From Xanthomonas prunicola (GTDB lineage: Bacteria > Pseudomonadota > Gammaproteobacteria > Xanthomonadales > Xanthomonadaceae), in the NCBI RefSeq assembly GCF_002846205.1, contig NZ_PHKV01000001.1, positions 558,001 to 622,000 of the forward strand: a stretch of DNA of 64,000 nucleotides, read 5' to 3'. Below are positions 18,501 through 26,911 of this stretch, piece by piece. The notes under the pieces were generated by a model. That model was not told where the DNA came from and did not search any database. It was given only the letters and a program-made list of their open reading frames with translations. The first letter of the stretch is position 1, and the number at the start of each line of letters is the position of its first letter. Both the position numbers and the translations under genes were made by a program.

Positions 18501-19685
18501 CAGGCGGTCCAGCTTCTGGCGCGGGCTGTAGCGCTTGACGCGGGCAAGCCCAGGATCCACCACATAGCGAATGCGCGGCACCGTCAACGAGGTTTCGGCC
18601 ACGTTGGTGGCCAGCACCAGGCGTCGGCGCGCGCCGGGGTTGAACACGCGATCCTGATCGGCCGCCGACAGCCGCGCATACAGCGGCACCACTTCGGTTT
18701 CGCGGTATTTGCGCCTTTCCAGTGATTGGTGCGCATCGCGAATCTCGCGCTCGCCCGGCAGAAACATCAGCACATCGCCACGCGGATCGATGCGGGTGAT
18801 CTCGTCGATGGCCGCCACGATCGCATCGTTCACGCTGCGCTCGCCGTCTCGGCCGCTGCTGTGCTCGCCCTCGTCGCTGTCGCCCACATCGCCTTCGAGC
18901 GGGCGGTAGCGCACCTCGACCGGGAAGGTGCGGCCTTCCACGTTGATCACCGGCGCATCGTCGAAATGCTGTGCGAAGCGCTCGGTATCGATGGTGGCCG
19001 AAGTGACGATCAGCTTGAGATCGGAGCGCTTGTGCAGCAACTGTTTGAGATAGCCGAGCAGGAAATCGATGTTGAGGCTGCGCTCGTGCGCCTCGTCCAC
19101 GATGATGGTGTCGTAAGACGACAACCACCGGTCGCTGGCAATTTCCGCCAGCAGGATGCCGTCGGTCATGAACTTGATGCGCGACTGCTCGCTGACCCGG
19201 TCAGTGAAGCGCACCTGGAAGCCCACCGTGGTACCCAACGGCGTCTTCAGTTCCTCGGCCACGCGCGCAGCCACCGCACGCGCGGCGATCCGGCGCGGCT
19301 GGGTGCAACCGATCATGCCTGCGGCCCCGCGCCCTGCCGCCAGACACAGCTTGGGCAGCTGGGTGGTCTTGCCCGAGCCGGTTTCGCCGGCAATGACCAC
19401 CACCTGATGGTCGCGGATCAGCGCGATGATGCGCTCGGCCTCGCGCGCAATCGGCAACTGGTTGTCCAGCGTGATGGCCGGCTGCTGCGCGGCACGCGCC
19501 TGCCGCTGCGCCTGCGACGCGGCCAGCGCCTGCTCGAACGCATCGCGCACCTGCAGGTTGCCCGGCGTGCCCTGCCAGCGCGACCATAGCCCCAGCAAGC
19601 GGCCACGGTCGCGGCTCATCGCGCCATCCACGGCGCGGCGGCGCTCACGCAAGGTAGTGGCAAGATCGGAGTCGATAGCGCTCAT
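15564..19685 (-). CDS. hrpA: ATP-dependent RNA helicase HrpA
   Basis: 1373 residues, somewhat longer than E. coli HrpA (about 1300). It is a DEAH-box RNA helicase of the cytoplasm, known elsewhere for mRNA processing and rescue of stalled ribosomes. Visible motifs: Walker A GETGSGKTTQLPK (residues 100-112), Ia TQPRRIAARAVA, Walker B DEAHERSLN (197-205), motif III VTSATIDTERF, motif V-VI TNVAETSLTVP and QRMGRCGR. The helicase-associated winged-helix and ratchet domain follows, then the long C-terminal DUF3418-type region (about 700-1373). An insert around 270-285 (EGEHSSGRDGERS) and a low-complexity linker near residues 650-680 (ASAPAREDGHNANR) are extra. Start ATG at 19685. It is divergent from dps, 105 bases away. 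Confidence 0.96.
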   Translation of the reverse strand: MSAIDSDLATTLRERRRAVDGAMSRDRGRLLGLWSRWQGTPGNLQVRDAFEQALAASQAQRQARAAQQPAITLDNQLPIAREAERIIALIRDHQVVVIAGETGSGKTTQLPKLCLAAGRGAAGMIGCTQPRRIAARAVAARVAEELKTPLGTTVGFQVRFTDRVSEQSRIKFMTDGILLAEIASDRWLSSYDTIIVDEAHERSLNIDFLLGYLKQLLHKRSDLKLIVTSATIDTERFAQHFDDAPVINVEGRTFPVEVRYRPLEGDVGDSDEGEHSSGRDGERSVNDAIVAAIDEITRIDPRGDVLMFLPGEREIRDAHQSLERRKYRETEVVPLYARLSAADQDRVFNPGARRRLVLATNVAETSLTVPRIRYVVDPGLARVKRYSPRQKLDRLHIEPISQASANQRMGRCGRIAEGICYRLYAEADFAARPAFTDPEIRRSSLSGVILRMLQLGLGRIEDFPFLEAPDERAVADGWQQLLELGAIDAQRRLTAIGRQMARLPVDVKLARMLVAAQQHGCLREMIIIASFLGIQDPRERPPEAREAADTAHALFADARSEFVGILRLWDAYRQVHEDLTQSKLRDWCNRHFLGFLRMREWRELHRQLRLLCEELGWSEEPANVMLAPLLAGASAPAREDGHNANRPTRGQLHRAARLAREGKPDPNAAPAQHAPAATNKQAEAAEVSARTSERERAAAYQSLHRALLAGLPTQIGHRTEKGDFLAARQRRFVPFPGSALARKPPPWILAATLLDTQKVWGMTNAAIEPDWAIAELGHLLARKHFDAHWSRAQGQVVASEQISLFGLVLAPKKPVHFGKIDPAAAHDLFVRQGLVTGEINTRAAFVADNLKVLDQAREEEAKLRRAGIVADEGWQARWYLDRIPAELHSASGLDAWWKTLPPDKRRSLHWSLNDLLPGEGSEADRFPKYFPLGDARLPLHYRFEPGAIDDGVTLDVPLHLLNALDPARLSWLAPGFVADKASALIRSLPKAQRRNFVPAPDFGRAFYEAYSLPSADDLRGELARFLSKATGVQISALDFDEQSLDTHLLMNLRLRDDDGKVLAESRDLDGLRARFGERAGQAFAARAGRALAAEGLRDFPATPIPEQVAGEAGVPAYPALVDQGDNAALRIFADRNEAARAHPRGVRRLLEIALADKIKQARKQLPVSPKTGLLYAAIESQERLRGDLVDAALNAVLADGLGAIRDPGAFAQRRDDAIKRLFGEAMERLKLAESILGAVAELKPLLEAPLMGWARGNLDDMEQQLRALVHAGFLRDTPADALANYPRYLRAMILRTERAKRDPARDQARMLELKPFVDAVEEAAARGLQNRQEWQALRWDLEELRVSVFAQELGAKSGVSAKKLSQRVAALRS

Positions 19686-19790
19686 TGATGGAGAAATGTG
19701 AAAGATTGAATGACGTTTGATCCTTTAGCCTGTCTATTGTGACGCCATATCTGTTCCCTCAGACATCCACTTCCTCAGAAGGGCCATTCC

Positions 19791-20339
19791 ATGTCCAAGA
19801 AAAAGAACGCCAACAAGCCCGTCGTCGTCAACGATGCCCTGCCGGTCGCTGCTGCGTCGGCGCCGCATATCGATATCGGGATCAAGGACGCCGATCGCAA
19901 GCAGATCTCCGACGGTCTGGCCCGCTACATGGCTGACGCCTTCACCTTGTACCTGAAGACGCACAACTTCCATTGGAATGTCACCGGGTCGATGTTCAAC
20001 TCGCTGCACACCATGTTCGAAACCCAGTACACCGAGCAGTGGGCGGCGCTGGACGAAGTGGCCGAGCGCATCCGCGCCCTGGGCTACAACGCACCTGGTT
20101 CGTACCGCGAATTCGTCGCATTGACCTCGATTGCGGAAGAACCGGGCCTGAGCGACAGCGCCGACTGGCGTGAAATGGTGCGCCAGCTGGTCAGCGGCAA
20201 CGAAGCGGTCTGCCGCACCGCACGCAAGGTGCTGGGCACCGCCGACGACGCCGGCGACGACCCGACCGTGGACCTGCTGACCCAGCGCCTGCAGACCCAC
20301 GAGAAGTACGCCTGGATGCTGCGTTCGCTGCTGCAGTAA
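19791..20339 (+). CDS. dps: Dps/ferritin-like DNA protection protein
   Basis: 182 residues with a Lys-rich N-terminal tail (MSKKKNANK) that could bind DNA. Dps proteins form 12-subunit shells, oxidise Fe(II) with peroxide and store iron, protecting DNA in stationary phase. The ferroxidase residues are visible: His61 in THNFHWNVTG, His73 in SLHTMFE, and Asp88/Glu92 in WAALDEVAERI. A ribosome-binding site AAGG stands eight to ten bases before the ATG. The 200-base divergent gap to hrpA must hold its promoter; I could not assign an OxyR or stationary-phase box with confidence. The gene is followed immediately by a hairpin-rich repeat region. Confidence 0.94.
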   Translation: MSKKKNANKPVVVNDALPVAAASAPHIDIGIKDADRKQISDGLARYMADAFTLYLKTHNFHWNVTGSMFNSLHTMFETQYTEQWAALDEVAERIRALGYNAPGSYREFVALTSIAEEPGLSDSADWREMVRQLVSGNEAVCRTARKVLGTADDAGDDPTVDLLTQRLQTHEKYAWMLRSLLQ

Positions 20340-20365
20340 ACCCTCGGGCTTCGCCCCTCGGGTGT

Positions 20366-20397
20366 GCCCAAGGTTTCGCAGTTGCGAAACCTTGGGC
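20366..20397. repeat. Perfect 15-bp hairpin after dps
   Basis: Arms at 20366-20380 (GCCCAAGGTTTCGCA) and 20383-20397 pair perfectly across a GT centre. It starts 27 bases after the dps stop. It has the strength of a terminator but no T-run. It resembles, in layout, the ACGTTTGC/GCAAACGT hairpin of the following tandem repeats and may be a diverged member. Confidence 0.75.
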
Positions 20398-20423
20398 CCC
20401 TGCTCAACTGCCTGCCACATCCC

Positions 20424-20680
20424 CGCCTTCGGCGCGCCCCCCGACTCAGGGGTTGCGGACATCTCCGCTTCGCGGACATGTCCCCCAACGTTTGCTGTGC
20501 AAACGTCGGGCCCCGCTACGCATCTCCACGCCCCCCGCCTTCGGCGTGCCCCCTGACTCAGGGGTTGCGGCCATCTCCGCTTCGCGGACATGTCCCCCAA
20601 CGTTTGCTGTGCAAACGTCGGGCCCCGCTACGCATCTCCACACCCCCCGCCTTCGGCGCGCCCCCTGACTCAGGGGGCTG
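20424..20680. repeat. 112-bp tandem repeats with internal hairpins (2.3 copies)
   Basis: Unit A spans 20424-20535, unit B 20536-20647, and a partial unit C 20648-20680. A and B differ by only about four substitutions and no indel. Each full unit contains four small palindromes in the same order: CGCCTTCGGCG, CCCTGACTCAGGG (or CCGACTCAGG in A), TCCGCTTCGCGGA and ACGTTTGC-TGT-GCAAACGT. Between them lies non-palindromic sequence. No open frame in it looks like a protein. It lies directly downstream of dps and could act as RNA or as a repeat of the REP/BIME kind; function unknown. Confidence 0.85.
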
Positions 20681-20986
20681 TTGGTGCGCTGTCGGTTGTT
20701 GAGCCCCTCTCCCGCCGGGGCGAGAAGGCATGGTTTGCGCGCCACTGGCGCGTTTGCCATGGAGCGCGCGCGGAGCGGGGGTTGGGGTGAGGGTGCGGAG
20801 CGAAGCTGCGTGCCCTCAACGCGCAGCATGCGGCCCTGCACTGCGCCGCACGCTCCACCCCAGCCACACCCCATGTGCGCATTCGCCAGCCACGTCCGCC
20901 ACATCGCGGCAATCTCCGACCCGCTATCGGGCAACGCTGCCGGCATGACACCGACCAGGGCTTGATCCGCACGGTATCCTAGGCGG
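20681..20986. other. Gene-free gap upstream of recQ
   Basis: The start of this stretch (20703-20810) contains CCCCTCTCCCG, GAGAAGG and GGGGTTGGGGTGAGGGTG elements, an intergenic repeat pattern related to the hairpin at 1156-1176. No gene is supported. The recQ promoter should lie in its last part, but no clear -35/-10 pair was found. Confidence 0.35.
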
Positions 20987-22783
20987 ATGTCTTCCCCCGC
21001 CCACGAACTGCTCAGCCGCGTCTTCGGTTACGACGATTTCCGCGGCCCGCAACAGGCCATCGTCGAACACGTCGCTGCCGGCAACGACGCCCTGGTCCTG
21101 ATGCCCACCGGCGGCGGCAAATCGCTGTGCTACCAGGTGCCGGCGCTGTTGCGCGATGGCATCGGCATCGTGGTTTCGCCGTTGATCGCATTGATGCAGG
21201 ACCAGGTCGAGGCCCTGCGCCAGCTCGGCGTGCGCGCTGAATTTCTTAATTCCACGCTGGATGCAGAAAACGCCCAACGCGTCGAACGCGCCTTGTTGTC
21301 GGGCGATCTGGACCTGCTGTACGTCGCGCCAGAACGGCTGCTGACCCAACGCTTCCTCTCGTTGCTGGAACGTAGCCGCATTGCGCTGTTCGCCATCGAC
21401 GAAGCGCATTGCGTCTCGCAATGGGGCCACGACTTCCGCCCCGAATACCGCCAGCTCACCGTGCTGCACGAGCGCTGGCCGCACATCCCGCGCATGGCGC
21501 TGACCGCCACCGCGGATCCGCCGACCCAGCGCGAAATCGCCGAACGCCTGGATCTGGTGGACGCGCGCCATTTCGTCAGCTCCTTCGACCGCCCCAACAT
21601 CCGCTACACCGTGGTGCAGAAGGACAACGCGCGCAAACAGCTGCAGGAATTCCTGGGCCGTTATCGCGGCTGCGCCGGCATTGTGTATGCGATGTCGCGA
21701 CGCAAGGTCGAAGAGACCGCGCAGCAGCTGTGCGCGCAGGGTTTCAATGCGCTGCCCTATCACGCTGGCCTGCCCGCCGAGGTGCGTGCAGAAAATCAGC
21801 GCCGCTTCCTGCGCGAGGACGGCATCATCATGGCCGCCACGATCGCCTTCGGCATGGGCATCGACAAGCCGGACGTGCGCTTCGTTGCGCATGTGGATCT
21901 GCCCAAGTCGCTGGAGGGCTACTACCAGGAAACCGGCCGCGCCGGCCGCGACGGCGACCCTGCCGAAGCCTGGCTTTGTTACGGTTTGGGCGATGTGGTG
22001 CTGCTCAAGCAAATGATCGAACAAGGCGAAGCCGCCGAGGAGCGCAAGCGCCTGGAGCGCGCCAAGCTCGATCATCTGCTGGGCTACTGCGAATCCATGC
22101 AATGCCGCCGCCAGGTGCTGCTGGCCGGTTTCGGCGAGACCTATCCCAAACCCTGCGGCAACTGCGATAACTGCCTGACGCCGGCGGCTGCCTGGGACGC
22201 CACGGTGGCCTCACAGAAAGCGCTCAGTTGCGTCTACCGCAGCGGCCAGCGGTTCGGCGTGGGCCATCTGATCGATATCCTGCGTGGCAGCGAGAACGAG
22301 CGCATCAAACAGCTGGGGCACGATCAGCTCAGCACCTACGGCATCGGCCGCGACCTGGACGAACGCACCTGGCGCGGGGTGTTTCGCCAACTGGTGGCCG
22401 CCAGCCTGCTGGAAGTGGACAGCGAGGGTCACGGCGGCCTGCGCCTCACCGATGCCAGCCGCCAGGTGCTCAAGGGCGAGCGCCAGGTCATGATGCGGCG
22501 CGAAAACCCGGCCGCCGGACGCGACCGCAGCGCGCAACGCACCGGGCTGCCGGTGCAGGCGCAGGACCTGGTGTTGTTCAACGCCTTGCGCGGCCTGCGC
22601 GCAGAACTGGCCAAGGAACAGAACGTGCCGGCCTTTGTGATCTTCCACGACAGCACATTGCGCAACATCGCCGAACAACGGCCCACGAGCATCGACGCAC
22701 TGTCGCGGGTGGGCGGCATCGGCGGCGGCAAGCTGGCACGCTACGGCGCGCAGCTGATCGAGATCGTCCGCGAACAGGGCTGA
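20987..22783 (+). CDS. recQ: ATP-dependent DNA helicase RecQ
   Basis: 598 residues, close to the E. coli protein. RecQ unwinds DNA 3' to 5' and starts or aborts recombination at gaps and stalled forks. Motifs: motif 0 [13 protein letters not shown], Walker [19 protein letters not shown] box [19 protein letters not shown] with the aromatic-rich loop, motif [13 protein letters not shown] zinc-binding domain follows with four cysteines (CESMQCRRQ and KPCGNCDNC), then the RQC winged helix, then a C-terminal HRDC domain ([20 protein letters not shown], ending IEIVREQG). All parts of a full-length RecQ are present. Start ATG at 20987. It stands alone as a transcription unit. Confidence 0.97.
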   Translation: MSSPAHELLSRVFGYDDFRGPQQAIVEHVAAGNDALVLMPTGGGKSLCYQVPALLRDGIGIVVSPLIALMQDQVEALRQLGVRAEFLNSTLDAENAQRVERALLSGDLDLLYVAPERLLTQRFLSLLERSRIALFAIDEAHCVSQWGHDFRPEYRQLTVLHERWPHIPRMALTATADPPTQREIAERLDLVDARHFVSSFDRPNIRYTVVQKDNARKQLQEFLGRYRGCAGIVYAMSRRKVEETAQQLCAQGFNALPYHAGLPAEVRAENQRRFLREDGIIMAATIAFGMGIDKPDVRFVAHVDLPKSLEGYYQETGRAGRDGDPAEAWLCYGLGDVVLLKQMIEQGEAAEERKRLERAKLDHLLGYCESMQCRRQVLLAGFGETYPKPCGNCDNCLTPAAAWDATVASQKALSCVYRSGQRFGVGHLIDILRGSENERIKQLGHDQLSTYGIGRDLDERTWRGVFRQLVAASLLEVDSEGHGGLRLTDASRQVLKGERQVMMRRENPAAGRDRSAQRTGLPVQAQDLVLFNALRGLRAELAKEQNVPAFVIFHDSTLRNIAEQRPTSIDALSRVGGIGGGKLARYGAQLIEIVREQG

Positions 22784-22921
22784 TGCGGCAGCGCGTGTCA
22801 CCACAACACCGCCGACGGCACAAAAATCCGCAGGATCGACAGCGCGCATTCAATCAGCCATTGCTAGTTTCACACAGCGAGCTGGCACGCGCGGCCAACC
22901 CCTCTTCGTAGAGTCCAACCG

Positions 22922-23419
22922 ATGAAACGTAGCCTGCTTGTCCTGGTCACCCTGTTCGCCACCGGCAGCGTCGCCGCCGGAAGCGCGTCGGCCCAAGCCA
23001 GCGATGGCAACGCCGGAACTGCGACACCACGCTCCCTGGACCTGAGCATTCCACAAGCCCCGGTGCAGCTCCGCTCCGACCCGGAGTACAGCACCGACCC
23101 GCCGGGCACCTTTTACGGCGACAAGAGCGGCCCCAAGCCGGCGCTGGCACGGCCAAGCGCTGCATCGATCGCTGCCGAGCGCGCCGAACAATGCCAGGGC
23201 AAGCTGCACGGCGCGGTGGAAACCGGGCTGGGCTATTCCAGCCGCGGCGGCAATAGCAACTGGCAGGCAGTCAATCTGAATTCCTGCAAGACTTATTACG
23301 ACGACGACGGCAAGGCGCATCAGATCGGCGTCAGCATCAGTGTCGGGCGCGGTGAAGGCTCACTCTTTGGTCCGCGTTACGCACCCGGCGGCTATGGCCC
23401 GGGCCCATTCGGCTGGTAA
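22922..23419 (+). CDS. Small exported protein of unknown function
   Basis: 165 residues with a signal peptide (MKRSLLVLVTLFATGSVAAG, cut near SASA-Q). The mature protein has no known domain that I recognise. Features are a Pro- and Ser-rich N-terminal part, two cysteines far apart (EQCQGKLHG and NSCKTYYDDDG) that could form one disulphide, and a Gly/Tyr/Pro-rich tail ending RYAPGGYGPGPFGW. Ribosome-binding site weak. Likely periplasmic or secreted. It sits between recQ and a receiver-domain gene on the same strand, with no evident functional link. Confidence 0.75.
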   Translation: MKRSLLVLVTLFATGSVAAGSASAQASDGNAGTATPRSLDLSIPQAPVQLRSDPEYSTDPPGTFYGDKSGPKPALARPSAASIAAERAEQCQGKLHGAVETGLGYSSRGGNSNWQAVNLNSCKTYYDDDGKAHQIGVSISVGRGEGSLFGPRYAPGGYGPGPFGW

Positions 23420-23497
23420 CCATACGGCTCCGTCTGCGTTGACGGAGGGTTCACTGCCGCATCGCTGAGAATGTGGCCTGCCTTACGAGACCTGCTC

Positions 23498-23902
23498 ATG
23501 CCACAGAACAAGGAACGGCCGGTTGTATTCGTTGTCGAAGACGGGGACGGCACCCGACAACTCAGCTGCCTTGTGCTGGAGAGCTACGGTTTTACCTGCC
23601 GCAGCGCCGGCTCGGTCGAAGAAGCGTTGAACTTGATCGAAAGCGATCCGCGCGTCGACGTGCTGTTTTCCGATATCCATTTCCCCGGCGGCTTGACCGG
23701 TGTGGATCTGGCGATCAAGACGGCGCATGCGCCGTACAACCTGCCAGTGCTGCTGACCTCCGGCCTGGCCGTCGAATACGTGGAAGAGATCCTGCCCGAC
23801 GGCGTGGCCTTCCTGGAAAAGCCCTACACCCCCGAGCAGCTGCTGAGCGCGATCCGCAGCGTGATGGCCAAGCACCGCGTGCTGGCGACTCCGGCCGCAT
23901 AA
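23498..23902 (+). CDS. Stand-alone response regulator receiver
   Basis: 134 residues from the ATG at 23498; an ATG 27 bases upstream would add a nine-residue extension of no family value. It is a single receiver domain without an output domain: acidic pocket VVEDGDGTR, phosphoacceptor Asp59 in LFSDIHFPGG, Thr/Ser at LLTSGLA (87-88) and Lys108 in EKPYTPEQLL. The DIHFPGGLTG and KPYTP segments resemble receivers partnered with HWE/HisKA_2 kinases. No kinase gene is adjacent, so it is an orphan; the HWE kinase at 32.6-33.6 kb has its own receiver. Cytoplasmic. Confidence 0.88.
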   Translation: MPQNKERPVVFVVEDGDGTRQLSCLVLESYGFTCRSAGSVEEALNLIESDPRVDVLFSDIHFPGGLTGVDLAIKTAHAPYNLPVLLTSGLAVEYVEEILPDGVAFLEKPYTPEQLLSAIRSVMAKHRVLATPAA

Positions 23903-24058
23903 CACTGGCGGCCGCGACTGGACGGCAGCCCGCAATCCCGGTATGAAATGGCAGCCGTCGCGCGATGCGCCGGCAACGGGGATTGATCACGCACGGTTGT
24001 ACCAGGCACGCGGCGCAAGGCCCGCCTGGCGCCGCCGTGTCTTACGCCAGGGGAAAAC

Positions 24059-24829
24059 ATGAAACATCTAGTGACCGCAGCCATTGCCATGGCTGCGTTG
24101 AGCGGTTGCGCCACGGTCATGAATGACGCCACCCAGCCGATTCGCGTCGACACCAAGACGGCCGACGGGCAACTCATTGCAGGCGCCGACTGCTCTATCA
24201 GCAACGATAAAGGCCGTGTTGCGCTGAAGTCCGGCCAGACCGCACAGGTCCACCGTTCCGCGCACGATCTGGATGTGACCTGCGTGCTGCCCGGCCAACG
24301 CGCTGCCGCAGGCCGTTCCATCTCGCGCGCCAACATGGGCATCTGGGGCAACATCCTGATCGGCGGGGCGATCGGGGCCATCGTCGATCACACCAAAGGC
24401 ACCGGCTACACCTACCCGAGCTGGATCCAACTGGTGTTCGGGCAGACCCTGAGCTTCGACCGCCATCGCGAAGACCGTGGCCAGCCGCTGCAGGGCGAGA
24501 ATGCGCCAGGTGTCGTCGTTGCGGCACACGCCGCTTCCGGTAGCGGCGCCCACAACGCCGCGGTCACGCTGCCGCTGGCAAACGAACCGGCCGTCGCCAT
24601 GCAGACAGGCGTTGCAGCAGCGCCTGTCGGTGCCGCCAGCAATCTCATGCCCGCAGGCCCGTCCATGTCAACTGAGCCGGCAGCAATCCGCGCCCAGAGC
24701 ATCAGCAGCGGCTTGCAATGCGGCACCGTGCAGGCGACCAGTGCCACGCGCTTCAGTGCGGTCTGCAGCAGTGGCAACACGGTGCAGATCGATTGCTCCG
24801 GCTTCCGCTGCACCTCCACATTTCAGTGA
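24059..24829 (+). CDS. Putative lipoprotein of unknown function
   Basis: 256 residues. The N terminus MKHLVTAAIAMAALSGC is a lipoprotein signal with lipobox LSGC, Cys17 being the acylated residue; Ala at +2 predicts outer-membrane sorting. AGGGGAAAAC just before the ATG is a good ribosome-binding site. After the lipobox comes TQPIRVDTKTADGQLIAGAD, an Ig-like beta segment often seen in lipoproteins of this kind, then a glycine-rich membrane-like stretch (IWGNILIGGAIGAIVDHTKG). The last third is Ala/Pro-rich, ending in a small four-cysteine region (LQCGTV, AVCSSG, IDCSGFRC). Middle and C-terminal parts have no family I know. Confidence 0.8.
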   Translation: MKHLVTAAIAMAALSGCATVMNDATQPIRVDTKTADGQLIAGADCSISNDKGRVALKSGQTAQVHRSAHDLDVTCVLPGQRAAAGRSISRANMGIWGNILIGGAIGAIVDHTKGTGYTYPSWIQLVFGQTLSFDRHREDRGQPLQGENAPGVVVAAHAASGSGAHNAAVTLPLANEPAVAMQTGVAAAPVGAASNLMPAGPSMSTEPAAIRAQSISSGLQCGTVQATSATRFSAVCSSGNTVQIDCSGFRCTSTFQ

Positions 24830-25556
24830 GGTGTGCTGGCGGCACTGAGCACAGGCAGCGGTCACCCGCACGGATGTGCCACGGCTGTCGGGAACCCCCC
24901 GACGGCCTGTCGGCGCGCCCCTGATTTACGTGACGAGCATCTCATTTAGACTCTAGCCACCGGACACGAGGCCTGTTGGGCCGCTCAACTCGTGGGGCGC
25001 TGAGCACGCCCCTGCCGGCACATCGATGCGATTGGGAGGCGACTGGCCGGTATGACGCCTTTTCTTCTGATCTGCGCGCGTGTGATTGCGTGCAGTGGTC
25101 TTGATCGCTGGGTCCGATGTTTGGAAGACCTGCGTCCTGCTGCAAGTGGCCGCCTTTCAGACGTCGCGACGATCGCACATGACCTCCTTGCGCACATTAC
25201 CTCCTTGGTGATCCATCCGCGCAGCATGTGCACCTGCATGTGCCTGCATTCAAACCGCAAGCGCTTGCTTAACCGCAATCTCCCGCGCGGTTGTTCTTAT
25301 TGTTGAATCACACTGCAGACGCACGCGCCCGCACTGCAAGGCAGCTCGTCCATGCCTGTAGTGATCGATGCAACGCCATGCCAGCTTCCGGGCTACATGG
25401 ACAGATGCTCGAAAAACAGCAGGCTTGCGTCGTCAACGCTGGGTGATACGCGGCCCTTCACTGCAGCACGTCACGCATTTCACGCGATCAAGCAGGCTGC
25501 TCGCTAGGCTGACGTCAGTGCAGCACCGTGCTGCGCAAGACAGTCAGGAGTTTCTT
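24830..25556. other. Long gap without a supported gene
   Basis: One reading frame (25052-25306, plus strand) would encode an 84-residue Cys/Arg-rich peptide, but it lacks a ribosome-binding site and has no family pattern, so I do not call it. No repeat or hairpin of note was seen. Confidence 0.3.
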
Positions 25557-25667
25557 ATGGGCGACAATTCGTTTCTATCACCGGCCTTCATCATTCTGGT
25601 CGTCGGTGTGATTGCCGTTGTGCTGTTTCTGGTCACGCGCGCCAAAAAGAAGCGCAACACGAAATAA
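25557..25667 (+). CDS. 36-residue single-pass membrane miniprotein
   Basis: MGDNSFLSPAFIILVVGVIA then VVLFLVTRAKKKRNTK: one strongly hydrophobic segment of about 20 residues followed by a Lys/Arg-rich tail, the classic layout of a small inner-membrane protein with its C terminus in the cytoplasm. A CAGGAG ribosome-binding site at 25545-25550 sits six bases before this ATG, which selects it over the longer frame that starts at 25368. Small proteins of this form often modulate transporters or kinases, or serve as toxins; nothing nearby indicates which. No neighbour resembles an antitoxin. Confidence 0.72.
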   Translation: MGDNSFLSPAFIILVVGVIAVVLFLVTRAKKKRNTK

Positions 25668-25967
25668 CCTACGCATGCAGTGACGGCCGCGACTGATTGC
25701 ACTTGCGACACAGTCGCCGCGTCATTGCAGATCACTCAGGCGTCGGTCGACTTCAGTCGGCCTTTGCTTGATCAAGCGCTCCACTAAGTCCTTATCGAAC
25801 GCATGGGCACGCAGTGCTCGGTCCGAAGCCGTCGCCCACGCGTCTGTGCGAGCGAAGAGGGCGGCACTGCAAGGCTCCCATTGCTCAGATCGCTTTTGCG
25901 CTCGGTACGCATCTGCGCACCACATATCACGACAAACGCGCCTTAGCCGCACACAATCGTGCTGCAA
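25668..25967. other. Gap with a doubtful minus-strand frame
   Basis: A minus-strand frame at 25722-25967 (TTG start, 81 residues) ends in a plausible charged helix (DKDLVERLIKQRPTEVDRR). It has no ribosome-binding site that I can defend and no family. It may be the end of a decayed gene. No other feature seen. Confidence 0.25.
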
Positions 25968-26678
25968 TCAGAACCGCTCACCCGTCGGCAGATAGCGCCA
26001 TTCACCGATCGCCAATTTGCCCAGCGACACCCTGCCCACGCGCAGGCGGCGAATGCTCACAACCTCCAGACCCACTTCGCCGCACATGTAGCGCAGTTGG
26101 CCTGGCTGCACGTTCTTGATCGCAAACCGAAGGCGGTCTTCGTTCTGCCAGCTCACCTTGCACGGCGACAGGCTGCGCTGCTGATAGATAAGGCCGTGTG
26201 CCAATCGCGCCATACCGTATGGCCGCAATTCGCCATGTACTTCGACCAGGAATTCCTGCTCGATGGAGCTGGCATCGTCGCTCAGCCGGCGTAGCACGCG
26301 GCCGTCCTGGCTCAGGATCAGCAGGCCGCTGGCGGCGTCCTCCAGCGGCAGCGGCACATTCAAGCGCAGAAAGTGCCGCTTCAGCACACGTGTGTCGAAT
26401 TGATCCAACGCGCTGCGCGTTGTTGGCGTGGCCAGTGCTAGCGCTGCCTCGGCGGAGACTCCGGCCGGCTTGTGTAGCAGCAGGGTGGCGGGCTCGGCCG
26501 GTGCTAGCACCGCGTCTTCGGCCAGGGTGACCCGGGCCACGGTTGCCAGTGCCTGCGGTTCTTCGACCACCACCCCGTCCACGCTCACCCAGCCGCCCTC
26601 GATGTATTGCTGGGCCTCGCCACGCGAGCAGCCGAACGCGGCAGCCACGCATTTATCGAGACGGATCGGATCGGACAT
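25968..26678 (-). CDS. RsuA/RluF-like pseudouridine synthase with altered catalytic motif
   Basis: 236 residues. An N-terminal S4 RNA-binding domain (IRLDKCVAAAFGCSRGEAQQ, then GWVSVDGVVVEEP) is followed by the synthase domain starting LLLHKPAGVSAEAAL. In active members the catalytic Asp is in R-L-D-x-D-T-x-G-L; here the matching segment is Pro111-Leu-Glu113-Asp-Ala-Ala-Ser-Gly118-Leu, so Glu replaces the Asp and Pro replaces the Arg. The C-terminal ends LGKLAIGEWRYLPTGE, the usual tail of RsuA relatives (LxIGxxRxLxxGE). Fold assignment is firm; activity is doubtful and it may only bind RNA. Single gene, ATG at 26678. Confidence 0.85.
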   Translation of the reverse strand: MSDPIRLDKCVAAAFGCSRGEAQQYIEGGWVSVDGVVVEEPQALATVARVTLAEDAVLAPAEPATLLLHKPAGVSAEAALALATPTTRSALDQFDTRVLKRHFLRLNVPLPLEDAASGLLILSQDGRVLRRLSDDASSIEQEFLVEVHGELRPYGMARLAHGLIYQQRSLSPCKVSWQNEDRLRFAIKNVQPGQLRYMCGEVGLEVVSIRRLRVGRVSLGKLAIGEWRYLPTGERF

Positions 26679-26911
26679 CGGGCGAGCTCAGCATCAGGGG
26701 AGCGCAGTGTACGTGTTGGCTCAATGGCTGCGGGAATCGATGATCAATGCGGCAATGGAGTGCCTACCGATGCGCCGCAAACCCGGCCATACACAGGCCG
26801 ACACTGGCTGTGGCAGCGTATCGACGCATGCGGTGCGCGGCCTGGCATCAGCAAATGCTTCTGTGCCGTGCAACAAAGTGGGAAACTTAACGTCCACCTA
26901 GGAGATCGCAG

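Noticed and set aside
20424-20680. CRISPR array
   Set aside because: The units are 112 bases, nearly identical throughout, and have no unique spacers.
25052-25306. 84-residue plus-strand gene
   Set aside because: No ribosome-binding site, odd Cys/Arg composition and no family.
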